NCBI RefSeq assembly: GCF_001904635.1
Contig: NZ_MRCB01000011.1
Location: 62,001-126,000, forward strand
DNA from: Hydrococcus rivularis NIES-593
Lineage (GTDB): Bacteria > Cyanobacteriota > Cyanobacteriia > Cyanobacteriales > Microcystaceae
Reading direction: 5' to 3'
Length of the DNA: 64,000 nucleotides
The notes beneath the pieces are model-generated. The model was not told where the DNA came from. It saw nothing but the letters and a program-made list of their open reading frames with translations, and made no database searches. Below are positions 55,802 to 64,000 of this stretch, in pieces (position 1 is the stretch's first letter; every line of letters begins with the position of its first letter). The position numbers were made by a program, and so were the translations under genes.

Positions 55802-57910
55802 ATGAAATTGCACGGACGAAAGCGATCGCAAGTGACGGTCGCCTATAGCGATCGCCTAACCGACTCGTATTCGGATAATCTGCCTGCTGGAAAAGTGATT
55901 GGTACTAGCAGCCCTGGCGGCACTATCCGCAGGGGCGCAGACGTAGAAAAGCAGATCGCGATCGACAACGGTGCGTTGCGATTTCAAACCCTGATAAAAC
56001 CTGGCTGGGGAAGACAAGGCATTGCTTACGGTCCCTATGCCCGCGTCAATGGATTAGCTTTCTCAGTCTTTCTCCTTAACGGGCACAATACTTCCGAATC
56101 TGAAAATATCGGACAGCGTCTAATAACGCGGTTTTGGCGCTGGATTCGTGGCAGCGAGACTGAGAACCCAGCGTTGCGACTCCTGCGTTGGCTTGGCTGC
56201 AAACACAAGCAGCAAACCCTACGGGTTTTCCTGTGGTGGATTCGCAACCATAAAAGAGTTAAAACACCTCGTATAGATGAAAACCTGGCAGTAGGTTGGT
56301 TTCCCGATGAAGTTCCCTCTAATCCCCTAGTACAGGGAAATGGAGCGATCGTTCATGCAACGGGACCGGAAAATGGAGAGCTATGGATTCGCGTTGGTAA
56401 CGAGCTGCTCTCGACCTTTAAGGGATTACAAAACCTCCCAGTATATTACATCATTATTCTGCGCGAGAAGGGCGCAGCCTATTACGCCGCCTCTGTCCCC
56501 AATGCCCATGGTCTGGCCGCCTATCCCAATATGCGTCCCCTGGCGATCGATCCGTTCAACGACGATGCCACCGTCTATGCTGCCCTCTATCAGAGCGTTT
56601 TAGGACAGGCAGGTTTCCGGGTCGATACGCGGGTTTATAGCGCCCATGTAGAGCTAGTTCCAGAACTGGCTAGTTGGTATGGCACCGCTCATGTAGCCGA
56701 TGACCTGATTGGCGAAGGATTATTGGCAGGATCGCCAGCAGAAGTGGGCGGTGCTTGGAGCGTGTATCGAGGCAGTTACGGATTAACTGCCAACGGCGTC
56801 AGATCCTTGCAAACGGATAGCCTAGCTGTCCTTAAACCCAGCGCTCCTTCCGGGCTGATCCACGCGATTATCGAAACGCCAGCGATTGTAACTACGTGCG
56901 GTTTTCTGTGGCGCGTTCGAGACAAAAACAACTTCTGGAGTTTTCTCATCTCAGGCAATCGGTGTCAGCTTCAGATTCAGGAAAATGGCATCTCAAATGT
57001 GGTAGCAGTTAGCGATGAATGGTATCTAGCGCCTAACACCACCAACTCGGTACAGATATTGGACGACGGCGAGACATTTGGTTTGTACTTAAATGGCAAG
57101 CAGGTATTTAACACCTGGTTCGCCGATACGCGCTTGCAAGAAGCCACGGGAGTTGGTCTTAGTACGGTCGAGGCAAACGAAAGTCTCTACATTCGCCACT
57201 TTGAAGCTCACCCGCGCAGCCTTTTGATTCCCAGAGGTCTCGATCTTGGCTCTCCTTGGATAGCACAAGGGACTCAGGTGGTTGTCAGCGATGATTTTGA
57301 CGGTGCAGCTAGGAACTTGGAGCGAAAAACGACCAGCATTGGAAACAAAGTCTGGCACAAGGAAATTGGTCGGGGCGCGATCGCGCTCAGTGGAAGTGGC
57401 ACAGCCAAAGTCCAAGCAAACGCGCAAAGTCCCAATCCAGGACGAACGGCTTATACTATCGCCTGGGATAACCCTAACCTAGCCGATTTGCAAGTAGACA
57501 TTACTCCCCCAGGCACCGACCGAGGTCAGGGGCACAAAAGTCGTGCTGGGTTGATCTTCTGGCAGGACGCTAACAACTACATCATCGTTAACAACTGGCT
57601 GGATGATTTTTACGGAGGTGCATCCGTTTCGTCTTTCTTTTATCTCGATGGTTTCGAGGAATTATATGACGCGGTTTGGACAAATGTTGGCAGTCGCATT
57701 TATTGGGGCGTGCCCTATACTCTGCGCGTCGTCTTTGACGGAATGCATTACATGGCTTTTGTCAACGGCGAGCCAGTCCTATATCGTGCCCTGACAGATG
57801 TTTATCCCGATACCCCACGGCTCGCTATTAACCGCGTTGGCATTGTTGCCAACTGGGAATGGGGAAATGATACGGGCAGCCTATTTGATAACTTTATCGC
57901 CAAGGTCTAG
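55802..57910 (+). CDS. large hypothetical protein with lectin-like beta-sandwich domains
   Basis: About 702 residues from ATG 55802 with AAGGA upstream; a TTG at 55799 is also in frame. No signal peptide or membrane helix is evident. Three regions look like concanavalin/LamG-type beta-sandwiches. The first holds LTDSYSDNLPAG and later GENGELWIRVGNELL-type wording near residue 200. The second holds CGFLWRVRDKNNFWSFLISG and GLYLNGKQVFNTWF. The third holds VVSDDFDGAARNLERKT, AGLIFWQDANNYIIVNNWL and LRVVFDGMHYMAFVNGEPVL. Aromatic- and Asn-rich motifs fit glycan binding. The function is unknown; the position suggests a role in recognising or holding the polysaccharide. Confidence 0.75.
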   Translation: MKLHGRKRSQVTVAYSDRLTDSYSDNLPAGKVIGTSSPGGTIRRGADVEKQIAIDNGALRFQTLIKPGWGRQGIAYGPYARVNGLAFSVFLLNGHNTSESENIGQRLITRFWRWIRGSETENPALRLLRWLGCKHKQQTLRVFLWWIRNHKRVKTPRIDENLAVGWFPDEVPSNPLVQGNGAIVHATGPENGELWIRVGNELLSTFKGLQNLPVYYIIILREKGAAYYAASVPNAHGLAAYPNMRPLAIDPFNDDATVYAALYQSVLGQAGFRVDTRVYSAHVELVPELASWYGTAHVADDLIGEGLLAGSPAEVGGAWSVYRGSYGLTANGVRSLQTDSLAVLKPSAPSGLIHAIIETPAIVTTCGFLWRVRDKNNFWSFLISGNRCQLQIQENGISNVVAVSDEWYLAPNTTNSVQILDDGETFGLYLNGKQVFNTWFADTRLQEATGVGLSTVEANESLYIRHFEAHPRSLLIPRGLDLGSPWIAQGTQVVVSDDFDGAARNLERKTTSIGNKVWHKEIGRGAIALSGSGTAKVQANAQSPNPGRTAYTIAWDNPNLADLQVDITPPGTDRGQGHKSRAGLIFWQDANNYIIVNNWLDDFYGGASVSSFFYLDGFEELYDAVWTNVGSRIYWGVPYTLRVVFDGMHYMAFVNGEPVLYRALTDVYPDTPRLAINRVGIVANWEWGNDTGSLFDNFIAKV

Positions 57911-57914
57911 AACA

Positions 57915-58790
57915 ATGAGATTGAACGACTCTCGCTCTTTGCTCAAGCGACTCCTAGGCTATCTTTTAAGACTTCTGCCACTAAGTTGGATCGAATGGCT
58001 ATGTCAATTAGAGTCAAGCCCGAATATTCGTCGCATTGCTCGCTTAGGCTTGAGGAATCGGGACGTAACTCTCGGTAATGGCGTAGGGAAAGGACTAAAG
58101 TTCAATGCGGCTGAGGCTAATCCAGATAGTGCCCTCGGTATTTATGAACTGCCCATGCAGCAAGTGCTGGCAAGCCACCTCAAGCCAGGGGACACTTTCT
58201 ATGATATTGGAGCCAATGTAGGCTTTTTTACCGTTCTTGCCGCTAAGCTAGTTGGTTCGTCTGGACGAGTTTACGCCTTCGAACCCGTTCCAGAGAACGC
58301 CGATGTTATCCGACACAATGTCATACTCAATAACTTCTCTAATGTCATTATCTTGGAGAAAGCGGTTTCTGACTCGACAGGCAAAGGCAAACTGCTGCTA
58401 GCCGAACACCCCGGAGGTCATACTTTATCAACAGTAGGTATGCCCCCCGATCTGAAAGGTTCGACTACTGTTGAGTTGGTTTCTATTGATGACCTAGTGA
58501 CACAAAAAACAATAACTCCTCCCTCAGTGATAAAAATTGATGTTGAGGGAGCAGAACTCGACGTTCTTCGCGGCACGTTCCGAACTCTTGAAGAATTTAA
58601 ACCTATCCTTATTTATGAGGTAGATGATAGCGATCGAGAAGCTTTTATGCGCAAAAGTCAAGAAATTGAAACTTTTGTGCGATCGCGCGGATACACGATC
58701 GCCCATCTAGAAGAAGCTTATTCCAACCTAGGATGGTACGTCGGACACGCGATCGCAACCCCAGCGCGAACAGAATCCGTCTCTCGATAA
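57915..58790 (+). CDS. FkbM-family methyltransferase
   Basis: About 291 residues from ATG 57915, four bases after the previous stop; a codon at 57798 would overlap the lectin-like gene by over 100 bases and is rejected. SAM-binding motif: DTFYDIGANVGFFTVLAAKL, then VYAFEPVPENADVIRHNV. The FkbM signature is VIKIDVEGAELDVLRGTF. It is larger than the 255-residue FkbM at 42414, with a basic N-terminal ~80 residues (SLLKRLLGYLLRLLPLSWIE) that may face the membrane. It is likely a second glycan O-methylation enzyme. Confidence 0.92.
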   Translation: MRLNDSRSLLKRLLGYLLRLLPLSWIEWLCQLESSPNIRRIARLGLRNRDVTLGNGVGKGLKFNAAEANPDSALGIYELPMQQVLASHLKPGDTFYDIGANVGFFTVLAAKLVGSSGRVYAFEPVPENADVIRHNVILNNFSNVIILEKAVSDSTGKGKLLLAEHPGGHTLSTVGMPPDLKGSTTVELVSIDDLVTQKTITPPSVIKIDVEGAELDVLRGTFRTLEEFKPILIYEVDDSDREAFMRKSQEIETFVRSRGYTIAHLEEAYSNLGWYVGHAIATPARTESVSR

Positions 58791-58867
58791 CCTTCGCTCG
58801 CTCCTTGAAGAGGAATCAATTCAGGTAGCGCTCATAAACTCTATGGCAAAATGGACGAGCTAAAGCC

Positions 58868-61204
58868 ATGAAATGGAAACGAACCGCTATTTTCATAGGA
58901 ATCGTAATTCTAGCAGCGATAGCAGTCATTCAATTTCGCCATCCCAGCGATCCTGCTAGCCATCTGGTTGACGGCAAAGCGATCGCGTCCGATAAATTCG
59001 GTCACAAAGTCATCGACCCCTCTCCCCCTTCGGGTTCCGATTGCTGCCTAGATATACTAGCCATTGGAGATATTGACGGGGATCGCAAACCCGATGTTAT
59101 GGTGGGGTCTGAAAAATCGATTGGGGCGCTATGGTATCATTATCCATCCTGGACTCGTTATCCCATCGGCGATGGTGACTTTACTACCGACGGAGACATT
59201 GCCGATCTAGATAGAGATGGAGACGGAGATGTGGTCATCAGTTCCATCTCCCGCGACGCAATCGAATGGTGGGAAAATACGGGCAATCCCTTTGAAAAAT
59301 CCGGTTGGGTTCGCCACGAAATCGGTTCGCAATTCTCCCACGACCTAGCCGTTGGAGATCTTAACGGCGACGGACATCCAGATGTTGCCATGTTCAGAAA
59401 AGACGAACCCAGACAGCTAACTTGGTTTGAAGCACCTGCCGATCCGCGACAACCCTGGACTCGTCACGAGGTCGATACGCCGCCTGGAGAGGGATTGGAT
59501 CTCGGAGATATCGATGGAGATGGCGACTTAGATATTGCAGGCAGTGTTAACTGGTACGAAAATGAAGACGGGAAAGCGATCGAATTCAAGAAGCATCCTT
59601 TAAATATTGCTTCTTGGGGACAAGAAACGCGGGATATCATCGCCGACATGAACGGCGATGGGAAAAAAGATATCGTACTCAGCCATGCCGAGGGAGACGG
59701 CAGAGTTTCCTGGTTTGAAAACCCTACCTGGAAAGAACGCGCGATCGAGCCTGAAGTTCTCAAGGGCGCTCACAGCCTAGAAGTCGGCGATTTCGATAAA
59801 GACGGCGACCCCGATGTTTTCGTAGGCGAAATGAATACTGGTGGCGGTCGGATTAGGGTTTATTTGAATGCTGGTAATGCTCAAGGCTGGAACCGCCTCA
59901 CTCTCGGCACTGGGGGGACTCACAATGCTCGCATTGGCGATATTAGTGCCGATGGCGACTTAGATATCGTCGGCAAGAACTATACGGGTCCAAAAGTGGT
60001 AGAGATGTGGGAGAATAACGCCGCCAAAGCCAGTAAGGGGGTAAGTCTCGGTCGATGGACCGAGATTCAGGTAGACGATCGCAGAGGGGTCTACAGTCAA
60101 GGAAAATATTTCGGCGCGCTCAATCTGATTCGAGATAGCGCCATCAAATACTTCGGTTTAGCCATGGGAGATATGACGGGCGATGGCTACGGGGATATCG
60201 TATCGGGACGCTATTTTTACCGCAATCCGGGCACAGATATGACGGGGGATTGGTCTCGCGTCGATTTTCCCATCAACGTCGATGCCATGCTGGTTGTAGA
60301 CGTAGATGGCGACGACAAAGCCGATGTCATTGGAGAAGCCCTTCCAGACGTTTATTGGTTAGAAGCGAAAGATACTCAGGGCAGTTCTTGGCAAGCGACT
60401 AAAATCGGCACGATCCCGAAAACCGCTCACGGAAACGGACAGGGCTATCAACTCGCCCAGATCGTCGCCGGGGGCAAACCGGAAATCCTTCTAGCGGGCG
60501 GAGAGGAAAAAGGTGAAATTTACTACTTTCAAATCCCCAACAATCCCAGCGCGGGAAACTGGCCTCGCACCTTAATTACGAACGAAGCTAGCGAAGAAGG
60601 GATCGGCGTTGGGGATATAGATGGCGATCGCGATATCGACATCGCTGCTGGGGATATGTATACTGGAGGGGACAAAATTGCCTGGTGGGAAAACCCAGGC
60701 AACGGTCGAGGAAATTGGCTCAAACATAAGATCGGCACTGTCGAGCACTGGCCCGACCGCTTTGCCATAGCAGATATCAATGGGGACGGGCGCTTGGATA
60801 TCGTCGTCAGCGAGGAAAATGAGGGCAAAGAACCCAACGCTCATGTTTATTGGTTCGAGCAACCCGATAATCCCACAAATCCCAATTGGTCGCGCCATCT
60901 AGTAGCAACTCAGTATACCACCAATGCTATGGACGTTGCCGATATGGATAAAGATGGAGCCGCAGACATCATTACTGGCGAACACCGAGGCACAAAAATC
61001 GTCGCGATTTGGAAAAACGTCGATAAGGGTTCTGCTTGGATTAGACACGTGGTTTCTGTTGGCAAAGAAAGCCATCTAGGAGCCAGAGTTGCCGATCTCA
61101 ACCGAGATGGAAATCCAGAAATCGTCAGTATTGCCTGGGACGACTACCCCAATCTTTACCTTTGGCGCAATGATGCCAAAGCCTCGCCAAACCCATCCGA
61201 CTAA
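58868..61204 (+). CDS. exported FG-GAP/VCBS-repeat protein
   Basis: 778 residues. An N-terminal hydrophobic segment (AIFIGIVILAAIAVIQF, residues ~7-23) follows basic residues and could be a signal peptide or anchor. The rest is a long series of FG-GAP/VCBS units with Asp-rich calcium-type loops such as GDIDGDRKPDV, GDLNGDGHPDV, GDIDGDGDLDI and ADINGDGRLDI. These form beta-propeller domains on cell-surface or periplasmic proteins. A carbohydrate-related role is inferred only from the cluster. It is probably secreted or at the outer face. Confidence 0.85.
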   Translation: MKWKRTAIFIGIVILAAIAVIQFRHPSDPASHLVDGKAIASDKFGHKVIDPSPPSGSDCCLDILAIGDIDGDRKPDVMVGSEKSIGALWYHYPSWTRYPIGDGDFTTDGDIADLDRDGDGDVVISSISRDAIEWWENTGNPFEKSGWVRHEIGSQFSHDLAVGDLNGDGHPDVAMFRKDEPRQLTWFEAPADPRQPWTRHEVDTPPGEGLDLGDIDGDGDLDIAGSVNWYENEDGKAIEFKKHPLNIASWGQETRDIIADMNGDGKKDIVLSHAEGDGRVSWFENPTWKERAIEPEVLKGAHSLEVGDFDKDGDPDVFVGEMNTGGGRIRVYLNAGNAQGWNRLTLGTGGTHNARIGDISADGDLDIVGKNYTGPKVVEMWENNAAKASKGVSLGRWTEIQVDDRRGVYSQGKYFGALNLIRDSAIKYFGLAMGDMTGDGYGDIVSGRYFYRNPGTDMTGDWSRVDFPINVDAMLVVDVDGDDKADVIGEALPDVYWLEAKDTQGSSWQATKIGTIPKTAHGNGQGYQLAQIVAGGKPEILLAGGEEKGEIYYFQIPNNPSAGNWPRTLITNEASEEGIGVGDIDGDRDIDIAAGDMYTGGDKIAWWENPGNGRGNWLKHKIGTVEHWPDRFAIADINGDGRLDIVVSEENEGKEPNAHVYWFEQPDNPTNPNWSRHLVATQYTTNAMDVADMDKDGAADIITGEHRGTKIVAIWKNVDKGSAWIRHVVSVGKESHLGARVADLNRDGNPEIVSIAWDDYPNLYLWRNDAKASPNPSD

Positions 61205-61220
61205 CTTTATCGATCCTTTC

Positions 61221-62291
61221 ATGAGTGAGAATATCAAGCCCAAAATTGTCATAATCGGCGGGGGTTCTGGCGTAAGTACCGTACTGAGCGAGTTGAAAAA
61301 AGTCGCCGATGTTACTGCCGTCGTCTCGATGATGGACAGTGGCGGCAGTAGCGGTCGGCTGCGAGACGAACACGGAATTCTACCTCCTGGCGACGTTCTC
61401 AAATGTATCTCCGAGTTGTTGCCCGATGACGAGTACAGTCAAAAATGGCGCGATTTGCTCAATTACCGCTTTCACAAAGGGGAAGGACTCAAGGGACACA
61501 GTTTAGGAAACTTGATCCTTGCCTCTGCCTATGACTGGGAGGGCGGCGCTTCCTTTGGGATCGAAGCCATTTCTCAATTATTAAAGATCCAGGGTCGCGT
61601 TTTGCCAGTGACGCTCAATGACGTGAATCTGATTGCCAAATTAAACGACGGCAGCGATTTGATCGGCGAATCTTTAATCGACCTGCGTTCCAACTTCGAG
61701 CTAGCGATCGAATATATCTATCTTTCCCGCCGCGCTCAAGTTTATAAACCAGTCGTGCAGGCGATTCTAGAAGCAGACCACGTTATTATCGGACCGGGCA
61801 GCTTGTTTACCAGCATTCTGCCCAATTTTTTGGTAGAAGGACTCCCGGAAGCCTTAAGGCAAACGACCGCGCCGAAAACCTATGTCGTCAATCTGGTGAC
61901 AGACCCATCTGAAACCAATGGCTATAAAGCCTCTGATTTTATTAAAAAAATAGAGGAATATTACTGCGACGGAACTCGCATCGATTACGCCGTGGTGAAT
62001 GTAGAAGCGATCGATGAGAGGCTGAGTCGCCTCTATGCAAAAGAATATAAGTTTCCCGTCGAGCCAGATCTCGAAGCCTGTCAAAAACTGGTCGCTAAAA
62101 AGGTCATTAGCGGCAATTTGGTCAAAGGCAAAACTATCTTGCGGCATAACAGTCAGCGCCTGGCAGAGATTCTGCTGGCTTACTCAAAACCCCTCGCCGA
62201 GGAACATGCAGATGCGAAGAGTTACTTGCAGATTAAATCCTCAGCCTTGAATAGCGAACTAGGCAACAGATATGCGCAAGCTTGTGTCTGA
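61221..62291 (+). CDS. yvcK: YvcK/CofD-like protein (UPF0052, UDP-sugar-binding type)
   Basis: About 356 residues from ATG 61221; an in-frame ATG at 61089 lies inside the FG-GAP gene and is rejected. The start KIVIIGGGSGVSTVLSELKK is the Rossmann GGGSG motif of the family, followed by VVSMMDSGGSSGRLRDE, VNLIAKLNDGSDLIGES and VIIGPGSLFTSILPNFLVEG. B. subtilis YvcK binds UDP-sugars and affects cell-wall and carbon balance. CofD enzymes transfer phospho-lactate in F420 synthesis, which is unlikely in this context. Its position between an FG-GAP protein and a methyltransferase suggests a link to glycan supply, which is inference. Confidence 0.85.
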   Translation: MSENIKPKIVIIGGGSGVSTVLSELKKVADVTAVVSMMDSGGSSGRLRDEHGILPPGDVLKCISELLPDDEYSQKWRDLLNYRFHKGEGLKGHSLGNLILASAYDWEGGASFGIEAISQLLKIQGRVLPVTLNDVNLIAKLNDGSDLIGESLIDLRSNFELAIEYIYLSRRAQVYKPVVQAILEADHVIIGPGSLFTSILPNFLVEGLPEALRQTTAPKTYVVNLVTDPSETNGYKASDFIKKIEEYYCDGTRIDYAVVNVEAIDERLSRLYAKEYKFPVEPDLEACQKLVAKKVISGNLVKGKTILRHNSQRLAEILLAYSKPLAEEHADAKSYLQIKSSALNSELGNRYAQACV

Positions 62292-62354
62292 TGCTGTCGC
62301 AAGCGATAGTAAAGACTTAATCCCAGTAAATTAATCACTTACAAGGAACTTTAG

Positions 62355-63584
62355 ATGATTCAACAGCCATCAGTCAAAAATTCCGCCTTAAAAGAAACAG
62401 CTTATTCGGCAGACCATCAATGTCCGAACTGCACTCATCAAGGACTGTCGCTTTTTTATGAAGTGCGAAACGTTCCCGTTCACAGTTGCTTGATGCTATC
62501 CACCCAGCAAGAGGCGCTCGATTTTCCTTGCGGCGATGTTGCTTTGGGATTTTGCGATCGCTGTGGCTTCGTCACAAACGTGCTATTTGACTCCAAATGG
62601 TCGGCTTACGCGCCCAACTACGAAGATCAACAAAGTTTTTCGCCCACCTTCAATAAGTTTGCCCTCGATCTCGCCAATCGCCTAATCGAAAAATACGATC
62701 TGCGCGACAAAGATCTCGTTGAAATTGGTTGCTCCAAGGGGGATTTTCTTCTACTTCTATGCGAATTGGGCAACAATCGCGGCGTTGGGATCGATCCGAG
62801 TGTCGTCGCGGGCAGAGTTAAGAGCCAAGCTGCCGATCGCGTTAAATTTATTCAAGATTATTATTCACAAAAGCATGCCGAGTACGTCGGCGATTTTATT
62901 TGCTGTCGCCACACGCTAGAGCACATCCATCCTACCTTTGAATTTATCAGAACCGTGCGCCGTTCCATCGGCGATCGCGCCAACATTCCCGTCTTCTTTG
63001 AAATCCCAGACACGACCCGCGTCCTCAGAGATATGGCTTTTGAGGATATCTATTACGAGCATTGCTCTTATTTCACGCCGGGATCGCTAGCTCGCCTGTT
63101 CCGTTCTTGCGGTTTTGAAGTGACCGATCTCTATCGAGACTACGGCGATCAGTATCTCATGATTGAAGCTTTACCCGTCGATCTTCCATCTGACAAAACC
63201 CATCCTCTAGAAGAAACCCTCGAACAAATGAAAGAGGACGTACACTATTTTGCAACCAACATTAAAAACAAGCTGGAAACATGGAAGCAAAATTTAGAAC
63301 AGTGGCAAGCACAGGGACAACGAGTAGTCGTCTGGGGTTCGGGTTCTAAATGCGTCGCTTTTCTGACGACCCTCAATACGATCGATAAAATTCAATACGT
63401 TATCGACATCAATCCCCATCGTCACGGAAAATTTATTCCTGGCGTGGGCAAAGAAATCAAGTCGCCGGAATTCTTGAAAGAGTACCAACCGGATCGAGTC
63501 ATTGTGATGAATTCCATTTACTGCGATGAAATTGGGCAAATGCTAAACGAAATGGGAGTCGTCACAGAAGTCGTTCCCCTCTAA
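62355..63584 (+). CDS. sugar C-methyltransferase-type SAM enzyme
   Basis: 409 residues from ATG 62355 with AAGGA upstream. The N-terminal CPNCTHQGLSLFYEVRNVPV with CxxC, then LGFCDRCGFVTNVLF, is a probable zinc-binding domain. SAM fold: DLVEIGCSKGDFLLLLCELG, then CCRHTLEHIHPTFEFIRTV. C-terminal domain: RVVVWGSGSKCVAFLTTLNT, the Methyltransf_14-type region. It has the same three-part layout and length as the gene at 52406-53635 but a distinct sequence, so it is a second member rather than a recent copy. Its substrate is probably a nucleotide-sugar or glycan. Confidence 0.88.
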   Translation: MIQQPSVKNSALKETAYSADHQCPNCTHQGLSLFYEVRNVPVHSCLMLSTQQEALDFPCGDVALGFCDRCGFVTNVLFDSKWSAYAPNYEDQQSFSPTFNKFALDLANRLIEKYDLRDKDLVEIGCSKGDFLLLLCELGNNRGVGIDPSVVAGRVKSQAADRVKFIQDYYSQKHAEYVGDFICCRHTLEHIHPTFEFIRTVRRSIGDRANIPVFFEIPDTTRVLRDMAFEDIYYEHCSYFTPGSLARLFRSCGFEVTDLYRDYGDQYLMIEALPVDLPSDKTHPLEETLEQMKEDVHYFATNIKNKLETWKQNLEQWQAQGQRVVVWGSGSKCVAFLTTLNTIDKIQYVIDINPHRHGKFIPGVGKEIKSPEFLKEYQPDRVIVMNSIYCDEIGQMLNEMGVVTEVVPL

Positions 63585-63664
63585 AAAGCCTAAACTATAC
63601 TTCTATTTCTGCACGAACCGAGGACCCCTCACCAAATAACAACGAGCTACTTTCTCCCAAGGAT

Positions 63665-64000
63665 ATGAATATTTATCTCTATCTCAAAATGTTCCCACCC
63701 TTTGGCGATGGTGAGGCGATGAATAATGGCGCTGTCAAGTACGTAAGCGGTTTCGCTGCCGGACTGGTAAGCTGCGGCGCTCAAGTGACAGTGTTGTGTG
63801 AGGGTTCCCTCTCGCGGGATGCGAGTGATAGTTCCTATCAAACCGACGCAGGCTACGAAATTAAATGGTTTGCTAATCCTAGCAAACACATGAGTTTTAA
63901 CATTTCTAACGGTTTGCGGAACTATATTCAAAACGATATGAAATCGGGGTTGGTAGTAATTAACGGGATTTTTCACCCTAGCGTTTATGCCATCTCCCGC
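63665..64000 (+). CDS. glycosyltransferase-like protein, N-terminal part (3' end outside window)
   Basis: 112 codons from ATG 63665 are open to the right edge. The sequence MNIYLYLKMFPPFGDGEAMN, then NGAVKYVSGFAAGLVSCGAQ and VTVLCEGSL, has the look of a GT-B acceptor domain start, with the beta strands and first helices of a GT4 enzyme. The second part ends VINGIFHPSVYAISR. The start has a close AAGGA just before it. The donor domain is not in the window, so only a provisional call is possible. Confidence 0.65.
   Translation, partial: MNIYLYLKMFPPFGDGEAMNNGAVKYVSGFAAGLVSCGAQVTVLCEGSLSRDASDSSYQTDAGYEIKWFANPSKHMSFNISNGLRNYIQNDMKSGLVVINGIFHPSVYAISR

Overview
The window looks like the chromosome of a cyanobacterium. 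HIP1 palindromes (GCGATCGC) are scattered throughout. Several genes are cyanobacterial hallmarks: ycf66, an nblS/hik33-type kinase, a cyanobacterial-type short Hfq, a SigG-type sigma factor with its anti-sigma partner, and a ComFB protein. The RiPP genes near the left end resemble the Nif11-leader/radical-SAM splicease genes known from Pleurocapsa-type cyanobacteria. No rRNA, tRNA, CRISPR array, intact transposase or prophage was seen.

Layout. 1-3730: end of an RND adaptor gene and a complete RND pump. 3736-5730 (minus strand): a compact RiPP locus with a Nif11-leader precursor carrying one IYG and two MYG motifs, a radical SAM/SPASM enzyme, and a 51-residue ORF with a strong ribosome binding site. 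5925-14075: housekeeping genes (dapF, hfq, comFB-like, sigG plus anti-sigma, a GGCT-like gene, pyrG, a pyrF-pyrE fusion, a lipid-flippase-like membrane protein). 14389-29330: mixed genes (Asp/Asn hydroxylase-like, GT2-TPR, UbiA-type prenyltransferase, hybrid histidine kinase, nblS, recQ, ycf66, an M52-type protease, a zinc-ribbon protein, an FGE-fold protein), with two copies of a short MITE-like repeat.

29609-64000 (all plus strand, running off the right edge): one very large exopolysaccharide/O-antigen-type cluster. It has an outer-membrane export protein with four tandem SLBB-like units, a Wzc-like co-polymerase whose Walker B aspartate is missing, a Wzx-type flippase, a Wzy-type polymerase, and a WecG/TagA glycosyltransferase fused to four MshEN-like motifs. 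It also has at least eight other glycosyltransferases, two FkbM methyltransferases, two C-methyltransferase-type enzymes, a PIG-L deacetylase, a CDP-sugar module (rfbF plus SDR), metK with an adjacent metF fragment, a YvcK-like protein and two large proteins of lectin-like and FG-GAP type. The inferred pathway is nucleotide-sugar synthesis, glycan assembly with methyl and deacetyl decoration, flipping by Wzx, polymerisation by Wzy, and export through the Wzc/OPX pair.

The best candidates for unusual biology are the splicease-like RiPP locus (3736-5730), the WecG-MshEN fusion (47334-48623), and the degenerate Wzc kinase (31469-33640).
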